The position numbers and the translations under genes are program-made. Below, one piece after another: positions 43,099 to 51,882 of a DNA stretch of 64,000 nt. How positions within the stretch are numbered: the stretch's first letter is position 1; every line of letters starts with the position of its first letter. A model generated the notes under the pieces. That model was not told where the DNA came from, ran no database searches, and saw nothing but the letters and a program-made list of their open reading frames with translations. This DNA is from Lederbergia citrisecunda (GTDB lineage: Bacteria; Bacillota; Bacilli; Bacillales; Bacillaceae_C). The DNA lies in the NCBI RefSeq assembly GCF_018343695.1, contig NZ_JAGYPJ010000001.1, positions 1,127,001 through 1,191,000 of the forward strand, read 5' to 3'.

Positions 43099-43485
43099 AT
43101 GTTGGAAATGGACAAAAATGCTATTAATACGATTGATGAGTATATTTTACAATTCCCTCTAGAGACACAGGAAATCTTGAATAAGATAAGAAATGTAATA
43201 AAAGAGGTAGCACCAGAAGCAGAAGAAAAGATAAGTTATCAAATGCCTGCTTTTTCGTTACATGGAAATCTCGTTTATTTCGGTGCGTGGAAAAATCATA
43301 TTGGATTTTATCCAACTTCTAGTGGAATCAATGCTTTTATAAATGAAATATCAGAGTATAAAGGGACGAAAGGGTCCATACACTTTCCATTAAAAAAACC
43401 AATACCGTATGAATTAATAAGTAAAATCGTGAAATTTAGAGTGGCTGAAAATACCAAAAAAGCAAATGTAAAAAAGAAAAAGTAG
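43099..43485 (+). CDS. DUF1801 (YdhG-like) protein
   Basis: Predicted 128-residue protein of the DUF1801 family, also called YdhG or frataxin-like in Bacillus. Visible features: INTIDEYILQFPLETQEILN, APEAEEKISYQMPAFSLHGN, YFGAWKNHIGFYPTSSGI and FPLKKPIPYELISKIVKFR. B. subtilis relatives have been linked to iron handling. AAGGAG is only three bases from the ATG at 43099, so TTG 43102 or ATG 43108 are alternative starts. Confidence 0.85.
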   Translation: MLEMDKNAINTIDEYILQFPLETQEILNKIRNVIKEVAPEAEEKISYQMPAFSLHGNLVYFGAWKNHIGFYPTSSGINAFINEISEYKGTKGSIHFPLKKPIPYELISKIVKFRVAENTKKANVKKKK

Positions 43486-43703
43486 AAATCAGCTTTTTAG
43501 GTGATCTTCCAAATTATTTCCATCTTTTGTATTTTGTCGTTTTATTTTGATATCCTTAGTTTCATTATCTTGCTCTTACAATCAAATCGTATTAATTTTT
43601 ATCATGAATGATGCTATAGTGTTAGTTGTAAGTTAATGTATGAAAGGGAAGAGGGGAAGTGGCAATCATTATCGATATTGGTACACTATATGAGGAAGTA
43701 TTA

Positions 43704-44237
43704 ATGACGCATGAAAGTTGGTTTGCAATTATTAATAATGATGCTTCTTACAATAATCAATTTTTCTACGGCGTAAAGACTACGAAAATTTTCTGTAAAC
43801 CTTCATGCAAATCGCGAGTTCCAAAAAAAGATAATGTTCTTATTTTTCAAAATGTGGAACAAGCTTTAAATGCACATTTTCGCCCATGCAAGCGTTGCAA
43901 GCCTACTAATGAGAAAATGCCAGATATGGATTGGGTTACCCTCGTGACTGAATACATTGATCATCATTTTTCAGATAAGTTAACATTAGAGACGTTAAGT
44001 GACATTGCTCATGGAAGTCCATATCATTTACACAGGACATTTAAAAAGATAATGAGTATAACGCCAATAGAATATATACAACAAGTTAGGTTAAATGCAG
44101 CAATTGAATTTTTGAAACAAACAAATAAAACAATTGAGGACATTGCCATTAGTGTTGGAATACCAAACACACCTTATTTCATTACTTTATTTAAAAAGAA
44201 AATCGGTAAAACCCCTGCACAATATCGGAATGGTTAA
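43704..44237 (+). CDS. adaA: AdaA, methylphosphotriester-DNA methyltransferase / activator
   Basis: Predicted 177-residue protein with the Ada zinc domain (Cys31, Cys35, Cys62, Cys65 in FCKPSCKSR and RPCKRC; one Cys accepts the methyl group from DNA phosphotriesters) and a C-terminal AraC-type helix-turn-helix (LTLETLSDIAHGSPYHLHRT, IEDIAISVGIPNTPYFITLF). It activates the adaptive response to alkylation. The ATG at 43704 follows GAGG and matches the B. subtilis N-terminus; a GTG at 43659 would add 15 residues. Confidence 0.95.
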   Translation: MTHESWFAIINNDASYNNQFFYGVKTTKIFCKPSCKSRVPKKDNVLIFQNVEQALNAHFRPCKRCKPTNEKMPDMDWVTLVTEYIDHHFSDKLTLETLSDIAHGSPYHLHRTFKKIMSITPIEYIQQVRLNAAIEFLKQTNKTIEDIAISVGIPNTPYFITLFKKKIGKTPAQYRNG

Positions 44238-44264
44238 TGGAAAATAGAAATGGGAGAGAATAAA

Positions 44265-44780
44265 ATGGGATTAAATAGCAAACCGACTCTTTATTGGTCT
44301 TTGCTGAGACATAATGACTGGAAACTTTATGTTGCTTCGACTACAAAAGGAATATGTTACGTTGGTCCGAATAATAAATCATTTGAAGAATTGTCTTTAT
44401 GGTCTGATAAACATTTTCCAGGACATATTTTAATCGAAGATGATAATAAGCTTGAGAAATATAAAGTTGAAATCATTGAATATTTGGATGGAAAACTAAA
44501 AAAATTTACGATACCACTTGATTTAAAAGGAACTGATTTCCAATTAAAGGTATGGGATATACTTTTTCAAATTCCATATGGTGAGACAAAGACTTATTCT
44601 GATATTGCAATTGCACTAAATAAACCAACCGCTGTTCGTGCCGTTGGAGGAGCTATCGGTGCTAATCCAATCTTAATGACAATACCATGTCATCGTGTTG
44701 TTGGAAAGAATGGATCGTTAACCGGATTTCGTGGTGGATTGGAAATGAAAACAAGATTGTTGGAGTTAGAAGGACATTGA
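44265..44780 (+). CDS. adaB: AdaB, O6-alkylguanine-DNA alkyltransferase
   Basis: Predicted 171-residue suicide alkyltransferase. The active-site Cys is in ILMTIPCHRVVG near residue 140, with the DNA-binding helix GETKTYSDIAIALNKPTAVR before it and the Asn hinge in GANP. It follows adaA by 27 bases with its own GGGAGAG site, the same arrangement as in B. subtilis. A strong terminator follows. Confidence 0.95.
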   Translation: MGLNSKPTLYWSLLRHNDWKLYVASTTKGICYVGPNNKSFEELSLWSDKHFPGHILIEDDNKLEKYKVEIIEYLDGKLKKFTIPLDLKGTDFQLKVWDILFQIPYGETKTYSDIAIALNKPTAVRAVGGAIGANPILMTIPCHRVVGKNGSLTGFRGGLEMKTRLLELEGH

Positions 44781-44795
44781 TAGATTACAAATAGA

Positions 44796-44842
44796 AAAGT
44801 CATGAACTTGGATAATGAATAATTCAAATTCATGACTTTTTT
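44796..44842 (+). terminator. terminator of adaAB
   Basis: AAAGTCATGAA pairs with TTCATGACTTT around a long loop and ends in a T-run. It separates adaAB from dif. Confidence 0.8.
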
Positions 44843-44914
44843 TATTTAATTGCTTTTCGTCTCAATATTAAAAGTATACTTTGGTTATGATACAAAATTA
44901 ATATTTGTTCTTTA

Positions 44915-44942
44915 ACTTCCGATAATTTATATTATGTAAACT
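44915..44942 (+). other. dif: dif chromosome-dimer resolution site
   Basis: 28 bases reading ACTTCCGATAA (XerC half) - TTTATA (spacer) - TTATGTAAACT (XerD half). Compared with B. subtilis dif from memory, the XerD half is identical, the XerC half differs at two positions and the spacer at one. dif lies at the replication terminus and is acted on by the XerC/D-type recombinases CodV and RipX. The switch in orientation of the CHR repeats, and of most genes, around this point supports the call. The 390-base region 44781-45167 holds no supportable gene. Confidence 0.9.
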
Positions 44943-45167
44943 AGAAAACAGAAAGAGTAGCAACGAAGGCTCTTTCACCTAATTCCATTGTCCGTTGAAG
45001 AGAATCTCCCTGGTCTTCACAACAAAGAATATAATAGTGACCTTATTTTCATAATTTACGTAAAATATTGTTATGTAGGGACATTCTCTTTACTGAACTT
45101 TTTATTTAGAGATTCTAAAGAACTCAGATTTGATATTAAAATTTTCGTCGGATTTTTTTCTTTAATT

Positions 45168-45512
45168 TCATTTAATCCAATTGTCTTCAACTTCTATTGA
45201 TAAACAGTGTTCTCTTTCCATTTCAGTTAAATAATCGATTAGTTCTGAAGATAATTTTGAATCAATTGAAAAGTGCTGGTTTAGACCTAATTCCTCACTT
45301 ACAATCATAGCACCGTTATAATAGACCATTATTGCTTGAGCTTGGATTTCTTCAGGCAATAAATATTTAACTGTTCTTGGAGGTCGTGCAGTTGCTATGA
45401 TTACTGGAATTCTAGATTTGTGTAACAATTCAATTGATTTTCTATTCCTTATACTAACCTTTTATTCAGAATTTAATAAAGTACCATCGAGGTCAAGAAC
45501 TAACGCTTCCAT
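45168..45512 (-). pseudogene. HAD hydrolase (Cof type) remnant
   Basis: Starts well (ATG 45512 behind GGGGAG) with the HAD motif I, MEALVLDLDGTLLNS, but TAA follows at codon 17. The frame continues with KSIELLHKSRIPVIIATARP (motif II region) and VYYNGAMIV, and ends after 115 codons without motifs III and IV. Cof-type phosphatases are about 270 residues. So this is a remnant with an internal stop and a lost 3' half, next to dif. Confidence 0.75.
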
Positions 45513-45590
45513 TTTCAACTCCCCATCAATATTAATAATAAAATTTATCTATTTTAAATATAACTACCAATCCCATAAAAATAAATAAGT

Positions 45591-45685
45591 TCTTCCACTA
45601 ACCTGCTTCGTTAGCTTAATAACTTCAACAAAAAAAGCGCTAATCCTTCTACGATTAACGCCCCCTTTTTGTTGAAATTTTTTAA
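45591..45685 (-). repeat. CHR repeat copy, full, first right-arm copy
   Basis: Read on the - strand: AACAAAAAGGGGGCG, stem GCGTTAATCG/TTAGCGC with AGAAGG loop, seven-T run, GTTGAAGTTATTAAG, core CTAACGAAGCAGG, TTAGTGGAAGAA. First copy to the right of dif, and in reversed orientation. Confidence 0.85.
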
Positions 45686-45841
45686 CTAAAGTATGAGATT
45701 TCTAAGAAACAAAACTCCATATATCAAAGCACCACAAATCACAATAAATAGCCCTACCATTACAAATCCATAGACAAAACCTTTACCCATAGCGAATAAA
45801 TCCAAGAGGATATTCTTAAAAGTACCAAGTAACTTACTCAT
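45686..45841 (-). CDS. small membrane protein
   Basis: Predicted 51-residue protein with one or two membrane helices (FVYGFVMVGLFIVICGALIY) and a short amphipathic N-terminus (MSKLLGTFKNILLDLFAMGK). ATG 45841 lies nine bases after GGGG; ATG 45847 is an alternative. It fills exactly the space between two CHR copies, the smallest single-gene unit in the window. Function unknown. Confidence 0.55.
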   Translation of the reverse strand: MSKLLGTFKNILLDLFAMGKGFVYGFVMVGLFIVICGALIYGVLFLRNLIL

Positions 45842-45889
45842 CAACATCAACCCCATTAACGTTACCATTATTTTACCATTGACAAAATA

Positions 45890-45969
45890 ATCCTGCCCTT
45901 TTGCTTAATAATTTCTACAAAAGAAGCATTAATCCTTCTTAGATTAACGCCCCCGTTAATTCAACAAGT
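45890..45969 (-). repeat. CHR repeat copy, full
   Basis: - strand: TTGTTGAATTAACGGGGGCG, stem GCGTTAATC/GATTAATGC with loop TAAGAAG, TTCTTTTGTAGAAATTATT, AAGCAAAAGGGCAGG. Confidence 0.85.
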
Positions 45970-45973
45970 TTTG

Positions 45974-46347
45974 TTATTTAGGAGTAACTTTCAAGTTTTC
46001 TCCTATTAATTTAGTTGCTTCGTAAATAACACCTTTATCATAAGATTTAATGTCAAAATAACCATTATAATAATCCCAAAATTCAGGAGTGTGAGAGTTT
46101 TTTTCAAGATTATCTAATATGTTGTTAAACATAGCAGTTGCTTCTTCTTGTGAAGGATGATAAGCCTAAATTTTATTTGCTCCTTGTTATATGAAGCCGC
46201 CGTCGTTGATATTTCATCTAATTGTCTAAAATAATCTTCTGTCATTCCTACTGTTTTAGAAATATCTATTTCTGGCTGTTGATTACAAGAAACCGTTATA
46301 AGCAACAAAGTAAATAAGAAGTTAAATAACAATAATTTTCTTTTCAT
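45974..46347 (-). pseudogene. small lipoprotein gene with frameshift
   Basis: ATG 46347 follows GGGGGAT and begins a lipoprotein signal peptide (KRKLLLFNFLFTLLLITVSC, lipobox TVSC). The frame runs to EQIKF, where a one-base shift near 46168 is needed to continue with AYHPSQEEATAMFNNILDNL and HTPEFWDYYNGYFDI to a stop at 45974. As read, the protein is cut at about 77 residues. No family recognised. Confidence 0.65.
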
Positions 46348-46407
46348 AAAGCATCCCCCATTTTCAAAATGCTTTCGCTTTATTTTACCATAAAAACCCA
46401 ATCCTTC

Positions 46408-46568
46408 TTATTCAACAATCCTGCCCGTTAGTTTAAGTGAAAATTATCACAATTTTCTTCATCCATAACGATTTTCTTTAAATATTTTATTCAAGAATAT
46501 GGCCCAATTGTGGAACACAAGATAAACATCGATATTCAACTAAACTCCGTTAGTTGAATAAAGGGGCC
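46408..46568 (-). repeat. two partial CHR copies
   Basis: - strand: a minimal copy CACTTAAACTAACGGGCAGG with TTGTTGAATAAGAAGG at 46408-46440, and a second TTATTCAACTAACGGAG...TTTAGTTGAATATC at 46532-46565. No full hairpin. Together they occupy most of the 324-base gap. Confidence 0.6.
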
Positions 46569-46613
46569 TTACCAACAATAAGCGCAAAACATACGCTAAG
46601 CACATTTCGACAT

Positions 46614-46652
46614 GAAAAAAGCCGAGTTTTCCTACGTCAAGGAAATCTTCGG
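46614..46652 (-). terminator. terminator of the ABC/DUF1430 operon
   Basis: - strand: AGCCGAAGATTTCC and GGAAAACTCGGCT pair imperfectly, then TTTTTTC. It lies 20 bases after the permease stop. Confidence 0.75.
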
Positions 46653-46671
46653 CTATTATGTTGATCTTCAA

Positions 46672-48651
46672 TCAAATCCTACGTTTACTGACTCCATTGA
46701 AACACCAATGTACGGCAAACAGATGGGACAGCGGAACAATAAGCAATCCGTAAGCCGCAGTCACAAGTACAATTCCTATCGCATTAGGTCTTTGTAGCAT
46801 GACGACGATAATCACGAGTAATATCCCCACAAGCAGTTCCTTGGTCACGCGACTCTGAAGGATCCGCATCCAAGACCGCCCTGCCAACCGCAATGGGAAG
46901 TCACGCTTCGCCTGTAATGTTGCGGTGATCAATGCACTGATTGCAGTAGCAACACTGAAGGCAACCGACAGTGCAATCAGCGAAAGATGCTGCAACCACA
47001 CAAGGTATGCTGCGAACTGCGCTTGTAGTATGGCCTCTTCGGCAATGTAAACAACTTCCAGTTCACCTTTGATCCCGCGATCGCGTAGTGCATGTACATC
47101 AAGGCTGTGTCGTTCTAATAATTGTTGGGTAGCAGTTACACCAGTGAACACTATGTTGTCACTCGAGATCATGGATGTCAAGGTAGAATCATTAAAGGTG
47201 TCGTACAGTGAGGGAACGACAGTGAACAGGACATCATCCCCAAAGTGGAGACTTTCGCCTCCTCCCCCTTGAGCCACTGGAAGTCGGGACCCCTCGACTG
47301 GTTGGAGGAATTGTAATTGTTCGAATAGATTCTCGGGATGCCCTTCTCTCGACAAAATATCAATTTCTTCTTGGATTTCGTGAACAAGATTTTCTAAAAT
47401 GTTATGGTATGAAACAGGCGTTACAACCGGCTGTTTCGCACCCATAGTGACTAAGTCAAGCCAACGCTGGTTTACGAAAGAGACGGCGGAGTACTCACCA
47501 AAATCAACCGATGGCCGCATTTCCTTAGTGTACGTATAGGAAAGTGCTACTGCTTCAATCGATTCCGCATCCTTTACCATCTCGCCAATCATTGGCTCCA
47601 TGCGATCCATTTCGTCATTGTCTGTAGCAAACACAATTGACACTTGGTCTGCAAGTCTCTTCCACTGTGCCATTTCAGTTGCCTTAGCAGATGAGTGTTT
47701 ATATGCAGACCAAGCAGGAGCAGCAGAAGCCACCACTAAAACGAACGTTAGTGCTTGTATCACAATCGCCAAGGAACGCAGGCTTTTTACAGCCGGTTGT
47801 CTAGTAGCAAGCATGATAGCACTCGGCCACGCAGAGGCTGACATAATAAGCGCAGCAAGTATGGATATGGCAATAACAACGACTTGAAGACTAATCAGTA
47901 CTTTGAGGAAGGTACTGACGTACATCCAGCCATGAAAAAAAACCACATAAATAGCTGCAACCATAGCCACAGTCCCCGCCGAAACAAATAGCGCCTCACC
48001 AAACTCTGTGATGTCCTGCATCTGAATCCGCATAGTGGGAGACCCGCCCAGAACCCGAAGTGCACGTCCACGCGCCCTCACTGACAACCAGAACAGTGCA
48101 AGCGATGAAATTAGCGCAAGCGATGCAATGATTACGGTAGTAAATCCTCTTTCCTGCATCACGAATACAAGACTATCCAAGATTGAGGCATCCCTGCGGC
48201 TAACCTCTACCCCAGCATCTTTCAGGGTGTCCGCAAACTCATTCAAACGGGCAGTATTGCCAGTCACAAGATATAACCCATCGGGATAGGAATTGGCAAG
48301 CCGATTTTTGCCAACAATTTTGACTGTATCGTCGCCACTAAACCAAGTAAGTTCATCGGGCAGCCCTTCATCGTTTAGCGTTGCAAAAATCTGGCCATCT
48401 CCTTCGCTGGCCAGATCTGGGGCGATTTTGACCAGTCCAAGCTTTAGGCTTGTATCGAGTTCTTCTAACTTCGAAAACGCTTCAGTGATAGAGAGCCCCG
48501 ATTTGTTGAAGCTAATATTAAGCCTACTTTCGCTCCTAATAGCCTGTGGGAAGTCTCGATCATTAAGGTCGGTAATGATTGCGGCCAACAGTGCTAGTAA
48601 AGTAAACAACGCTACCGAAACAACCACTATGATACGTTTATACATATTCAT
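46672..48651 (-). CDS. bacteriocin-associated integral membrane protein (DUF1430-like permease)
   Basis: Predicted 659-residue ABC permease-type protein: N-terminal helix (about 7-28), large outer domain (about 30-165), helices near 172-192, 220-240, 250-275 and 292-312, a second outer domain (about 315-545), then three C-terminal helices (about 550-650). This layout and length fit the bacteriocin-associated DUF1430 membrane family, which works with a dedicated ATPase. The DNA is richer in G and C than the surroundings and uses codons such as CTG, GCG and CGC freely. Third gene of a three-gene operon. Confidence 0.7.
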   Translation of the reverse strand: MNMYKRIIVVVSVALFTLLALLAAIITDLNDRDFPQAIRSESRLNISFNKSGLSITEAFSKLEELDTSLKLGLVKIAPDLASEGDGQIFATLNDEGLPDELTWFSGDDTVKIVGKNRLANSYPDGLYLVTGNTARLNEFADTLKDAGVEVSRRDASILDSLVFVMQERGFTTVIIASLALISSLALFWLSVRARGRALRVLGGSPTMRIQMQDITEFGEALFVSAGTVAMVAAIYVVFFHGWMYVSTFLKVLISLQVVVIAISILAALIMSASAWPSAIMLATRQPAVKSLRSLAIVIQALTFVLVVASAAPAWSAYKHSSAKATEMAQWKRLADQVSIVFATDNDEMDRMEPMIGEMVKDAESIEAVALSYTYTKEMRPSVDFGEYSAVSFVNQRWLDLVTMGAKQPVVTPVSYHNILENLVHEIQEEIDILSREGHPENLFEQLQFLQPVEGSRLPVAQGGGGESLHFGDDVLFTVVPSLYDTFNDSTLTSMISSDNIVFTGVTATQQLLERHSLDVHALRDRGIKGELEVVYIAEEAILQAQFAAYLVWLQHLSLIALSVAFSVATAISALITATLQAKRDFPLRLAGRSWMRILQSRVTKELLVGILLVIIVVMLQRPNAIGIVLVTAAYGLLIVPLSHLFAVHWCFNGVSKRRI

Positions 48652-48723
48652 CTCTCTTTTTCACCCCTCTTTCTTTTTAAATGCGAGAGACAAAGTTTTA
48701 GGCTAACTAGTTGAAAGCCTGCG

Positions 48724-49083
48724 TTAGCGCTTCTCTAAATGAACTGGAACCCCAAATCCTTCACTGCGGGAGAGCAGTTTGTTTATGGCATCACGCTCGG
48801 ATTTCAAATCATATCTCACCAAGACAAGCCCTCGTTCCTGATTATCTGGACACGGCTTGCCCACTTCCACTTTAATCCCATCTCCCAGCTTTTCTATTTC
48901 CTTGGCGAAATTTTCGTGATTGTCCAAAGCAGCAGTGGCCTCCGCAATGGTCGGCAGTTGGTCGCATGGCGGGTGGGTGTCTTTTGATGATGCCGTTATC
49001 CAACCATTTATAAACGTAAATGCTCCTACTAACAACAGGAAGCCAACAATGACACTGATTATAATCTTAGAAATTGATTTCAT
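48724..49083 (-). CDS. small membrane-anchored protein
   Basis: Predicted 119-residue protein: membrane anchor (IIISVIVGFLLLVGAFTFIN, residues about 7-27) and an outer domain with two Cys (PPCDQLPT, KPCPDNQE) that could form a disulfide. The ATG follows GGAGG by six bases; a longer frame upstream overlaps the ATPase gene. It lies between ATPase and permease genes, so it may be an accessory or immunity-type component, which is inference. High-GC like its partners. Confidence 0.65.
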   Translation of the reverse strand: MKSISKIIISVIVGFLLLVGAFTFINGWITASSKDTHPPCDQLPTIAEATAALDNHENFAKEIEKLGDGIKVEVGKPCPDNQERGLVLVRYDLKSERDAINKLLSRSEGFGVPVHLEKR

Positions 49084-49103
49084 AAGTATCCTCCTTGTGT
49101 TCT

Positions 49104-49760
49104 TTAGTTCATGTGACGAGCCTCGGAACCAACCTGATGAATGGCACCGCAAGCATCAATCATCTCGGAATCATGCGTTGACACAATGACCGTCCGGCCA
49201 CGCACAGCAAAATTCGCAAGCAGTTCGATGACCATGCGCCGGTTAGTTGCGTCTAGAGAAGCAGTTGGCTCATCAACAAACAGGATATTAGCATCTTTGT
49301 AAATGGCACGAGACAAGGCAAGTCTCTGTTTCTCGCCTCCACTCAGGTGTCCAGCCAACTCATTTTCCCTACCTTTTAGACCCGTCTGTTCAAGTGATTG
49401 TTTCAACCGTTCTTTGTTTCCCGAGACAACTCTTCCAATGATGCTCGCCTGCATAGTGACATTGAAGGCAACCGACTCGTCATCCATAATGCCATAATCC
49501 TGAAGTACGAAATGAGCGTGATCGCGCCAGAACCGACGTCGTGCTGAGGTGCCGTACCTTGTGACATCGTTCTCGTCAAGTAGGATGCTTCCTTTATCCA
49601 CCGGAAGCAACAATCCGAGGCAATGTAGGAGTGTGGTCTTTCCAGATCCACTCGCGCCAACAAGAGCTGTCATAATACCGGGCTTGCAACGAACGGACTC
49701 ACTGTCAAGCACAAGCCGCCCACCAATTGCTACTGAAATATCTTGAGCTTCAATTAACAT
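49104..49760 (-). CDS. ABC transporter ATP-binding protein
   Basis: Predicted 218-residue ATPase of the MacB/LolD-like class: Walker A GASGSGKTT (about 38-46), Q-loop in FVLQDYG, signature HLSGGEKQRLALSRAIY, Walker B ILFVDEPTASLD, and the H-loop VSTHDSE. The sequence fits export of peptides or lipids with the downstream permease. ATG 49760 chosen; GTG codons lie just upstream. First gene of the high-GC operon, 226 bases downstream of the sensor kinase gene. Confidence 0.85.
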   Translation of the reverse strand: MLIEAQDISVAIGGRLVLDSESVRCKPGIMTALVGASGSGKTTLLHCLGLLLPVDKGSILLDENDVTRYGTSARRRFWRDHAHFVLQDYGIMDDESVAFNVTMQASIIGRVVSGNKERLKQSLEQTGLKGRENELAGHLSGGEKQRLALSRAIYKDANILFVDEPTASLDATNRRMVIELLANFAVRGRTVIVSTHDSEMIDACGAIHQVGSEARHMN

Positions 49761-49942
49761 TCGCACCACCCATCAAATTCGACGTCTATTGAGAGCATTG
49801 CCAGCATAGTGAACATTACTTTGATAGTTTGATTCAAGACCTTCCTTTTTTGCCTATATAAAGATTTTTTCATTTATTTCATTCCTTCCAATTCAATAAT
49901 AAATGACTCGCCACGAATAATCTGTTTCTATACGCAGTATAA

Positions 49943-49973
49943 GGCAAAAAAATAAACACCATTGAAATGGTGT
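49943..49973 (-). terminator. terminator after the histidine kinase gene
   Basis: - strand: ACACCATT/AATGGTGT followed by TTATTTTTTTG. It isolates the two-component genes from the ABC operon, which must then have its own promoter. Confidence 0.75.
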
Positions 49974-49985
49974 CTTAACGGAACC

Positions 49986-51059
49986 TTAATTTTGGAAAGG
50001 AAATAAAATTTTTATCTTCGTTCCTTTATTCGGCTCACTTTCGACTTTGATCTGCCCCCCTTGTTTTTCAATAAACTGTTTAGCAATGGACATTCCCAAC
50101 CCTGACCCAAGATGGGACTTGTCCGTCGTCGTACCTCGGTAATATTGATTAAATAATTGTTGAATTGTTTTATCATCCATTCCAATACCATCATCTTTAA
50201 TTTCTATTAAGATTGAGCCTTCAGCTGTTTCTATGGAAACAGTAATCGTTGTTTCACGGGGATTGTGATAAATAGCATTCATAATGAAATTTTCTAATGC
50301 TCTTTTTAATAATGTTTGATCAAATGGTAATAAAATATCGCCTTCATCCTTGACCTTTAAATGAATAGGATAGTCATTAGCCATCGGATACTGACGAACA
50401 TCTTCCAAAACATTTTTTACAAAAGTGACCAGATTTATAGTACGTAAATTCAAAGGGATTTTCATTTTATCAAACTCATAAACAACACTTAAATCATCAA
50501 TTAACTGCTCCATATATAATGACTTTTCTTCAATAATTTTAGCAAATTCCTTAATTTCTTCTTCATCCCATTTATGTTCGGAACGAAGCATGGCTGCGTA
50601 ACCTTTAATGTATGATAACGGCGTCTTTAAGTCATGTGTCACTCCCGAGGTCCAGTTCCTCCTTGTTTCATCAAGTTCTTTTCGTTCTTTCTCTGCTGCA
50701 TTGAGTTGATATGTTAAACCATCGAGCTTTAATTTAAGTTCCAAAAACGGACTAAACCTCATCTTATTTAAAGAAAAATTCTTTATTGTATCAGGCATTT
50801 TAAAGACCCCAAGTGATAATTGATCAATCCAGCGTATAAAAAAGAAAAGAGGCTTCCTGATTTGGCGGTCGATAACAAGGCCAATCAGAATAAGCATTCC
50901 AATGAATAGTAGCGGGAATAGAACATATGTCACAAATCCATTAATTCCTAGAGGGATGTTCAATACGCTAAGGACTGAAAATCCCGTAATAAAAAAAAGA
51001 GCACCTACGGTTAAAAAAATCATTATTAATATCAATGAAATTTTAGTTTCTAATTTCAT
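49986..51059 (-). CDS. sensor histidine kinase, intramembrane-sensing type
   Basis: Predicted 357-residue kinase. Two membrane helices (about 7-30 and 42-64) are joined by only about ten outer residues, the layout of intramembrane-sensing kinases. HisKA has the phosphorylated His in SGVTHDLKTPLSYIKGY near residue 142; N-box FIMNAIYHNP, G1 EIKDDGIGMDD, G2 GSGLGMSIAK. It overlaps the response-regulator gene by four bases. BceS-like kinases of this type answer to peptide antibiotics through a partner ABC transporter, and one is encoded just downstream. Confidence 0.9.
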   Translation of the reverse strand: MKLETKISLILIMIFLTVGALFFITGFSVLSVLNIPLGINGFVTYVLFPLLFIGMLILIGLVIDRQIRKPLFFFIRWIDQLSLGVFKMPDTIKNFSLNKMRFSPFLELKLKLDGLTYQLNAAEKERKELDETRRNWTSGVTHDLKTPLSYIKGYAAMLRSEHKWDEEEIKEFAKIIEEKSLYMEQLIDDLSVVYEFDKMKIPLNLRTINLVTFVKNVLEDVRQYPMANDYPIHLKVKDEGDILLPFDQTLLKRALENFIMNAIYHNPRETTITVSIETAEGSILIEIKDDGIGMDDKTIQQLFNQYYRGTTTDKSHLGSGLGMSIAKQFIEKQGGQIKVESEPNKGTKIKILFPFQN

Positions 51060-51766
51060 TGGGAACTCCTTTGGTTTTCATTGCTTAGCATGTAACCCAG
51101 TCCCCTCACATTTTTTAAATACTCTGGATGTTTAGGATCTTTTTCAATTTTTTGACGTAGGCGACTAATATGGACCATAACCGTATTTTCTTTCCCCACA
51201 ATACTATAATCTCCCCAAACTTTTTCGTATAGATGGTCTACGCTAAAAACCTGATTGGGATGCTGGCACATGAATTTAAGTAATTGGAACTCCTTAGCTG
51301 GGCAATTTACTTCTTTTCCTTCCACAATCAACCTTGCCTGGTCATAATGCAAAACGAAACTCTCTGTCTGAAATACCCGAGACATCTCAAGTATTGTTTT
51401 CCTTTGACGATGTAGAATGGCTTTGATTCGGGCAGCGACTTCGAGTGGATTAAAAGGTTTCGTTATATAATCATCGCCACCCATAGAAAAGCCGGTTAAT
51501 TTGTCAATATCGGTAGTACGTGCTGTCAAAAAGATAATGGGTACTTCTGATATATCTCTAATTTGTTGACACAAATCGAACCCGTTTGTATCTGGCAGCA
51601 TGACATCGAGCAATATCAAATCAATCCTGTGTTCCAGTACCTTTTTCAATGCTTCAGCACCCGATTCGGCTTGGTATATCTCTTGAAATCCTTCCTTATC
51701 TAACAATCGTTTTAGCATTTTAATTAATCCTACTTCGTCTTCTATAATGAGTATACTTTCGTTCAC
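51056..51766 (-). CDS. OmpR-family response regulator
   Basis: Predicted 236-residue regulator: receiver domain 1-120 with phosphoacceptor Asp in DLILLDVMLPDTNG (about residue 53), conserved Thr in IIFLTAR and Lys in ITKPFN; winged-helix OmpR domain 135-228 (CPAKEFQLLKFMCQHPNQVF, VMVHISRLRQKIE, NVRGLGYML). GTG start chosen because GAGGAGGG stands five bases before it; an upstream extension is possible. First gene of the two-component pair. Confidence 0.9.
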   Translation of the reverse strand: MNESILIIEDEVGLIKMLKRLLDKEGFQEIYQAESGAEALKKVLEHRIDLILLDVMLPDTNGFDLCQQIRDISEVPIIFLTARTTDIDKLTGFSMGGDDYITKPFNPLEVAARIKAILHRQRKTILEMSRVFQTESFVLHYDQARLIVEGKEVNCPAKEFQLLKFMCQHPNQVFSVDHLYEKVWGDYSIVGKENTVMVHISRLRQKIEKDPKHPEYLKNVRGLGYMLSNENQRSSQ

Positions 51767-51837
51767 TTTTTCCCTCCTCGTGTATAGATATCTTATATCA
51801 AACATATAAAAACCAGAAAACACGGCATTAAACATAT

Positions 51838-51882
51838 GTTTAACTAACGCCCCCATTAGTTTAAGTACAGTAATTCACAAAC
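51838..51882 (-). repeat. CHR left half with long shoulder
   Basis: - strand: GTTTGTGAATTACTGTACTT, AAACTAATGGGGGCG, TTAGTTAAAC. It directly abuts the coding remnant on its upstream side. Confidence 0.7.

Noticed and set aside
44988-45200. 70-codon open frame to the right of dif
   Set aside because: No ribosome binding site, and the Phe/Ile/Lys-rich translation looks like AT-rich DNA read by chance.
48035-48706. Plus-strand open frames inside the high-GC permease gene
   Set aside because: Shadows of the real - strand gene caused by its GC-rich codons; no ribosome binding sites.
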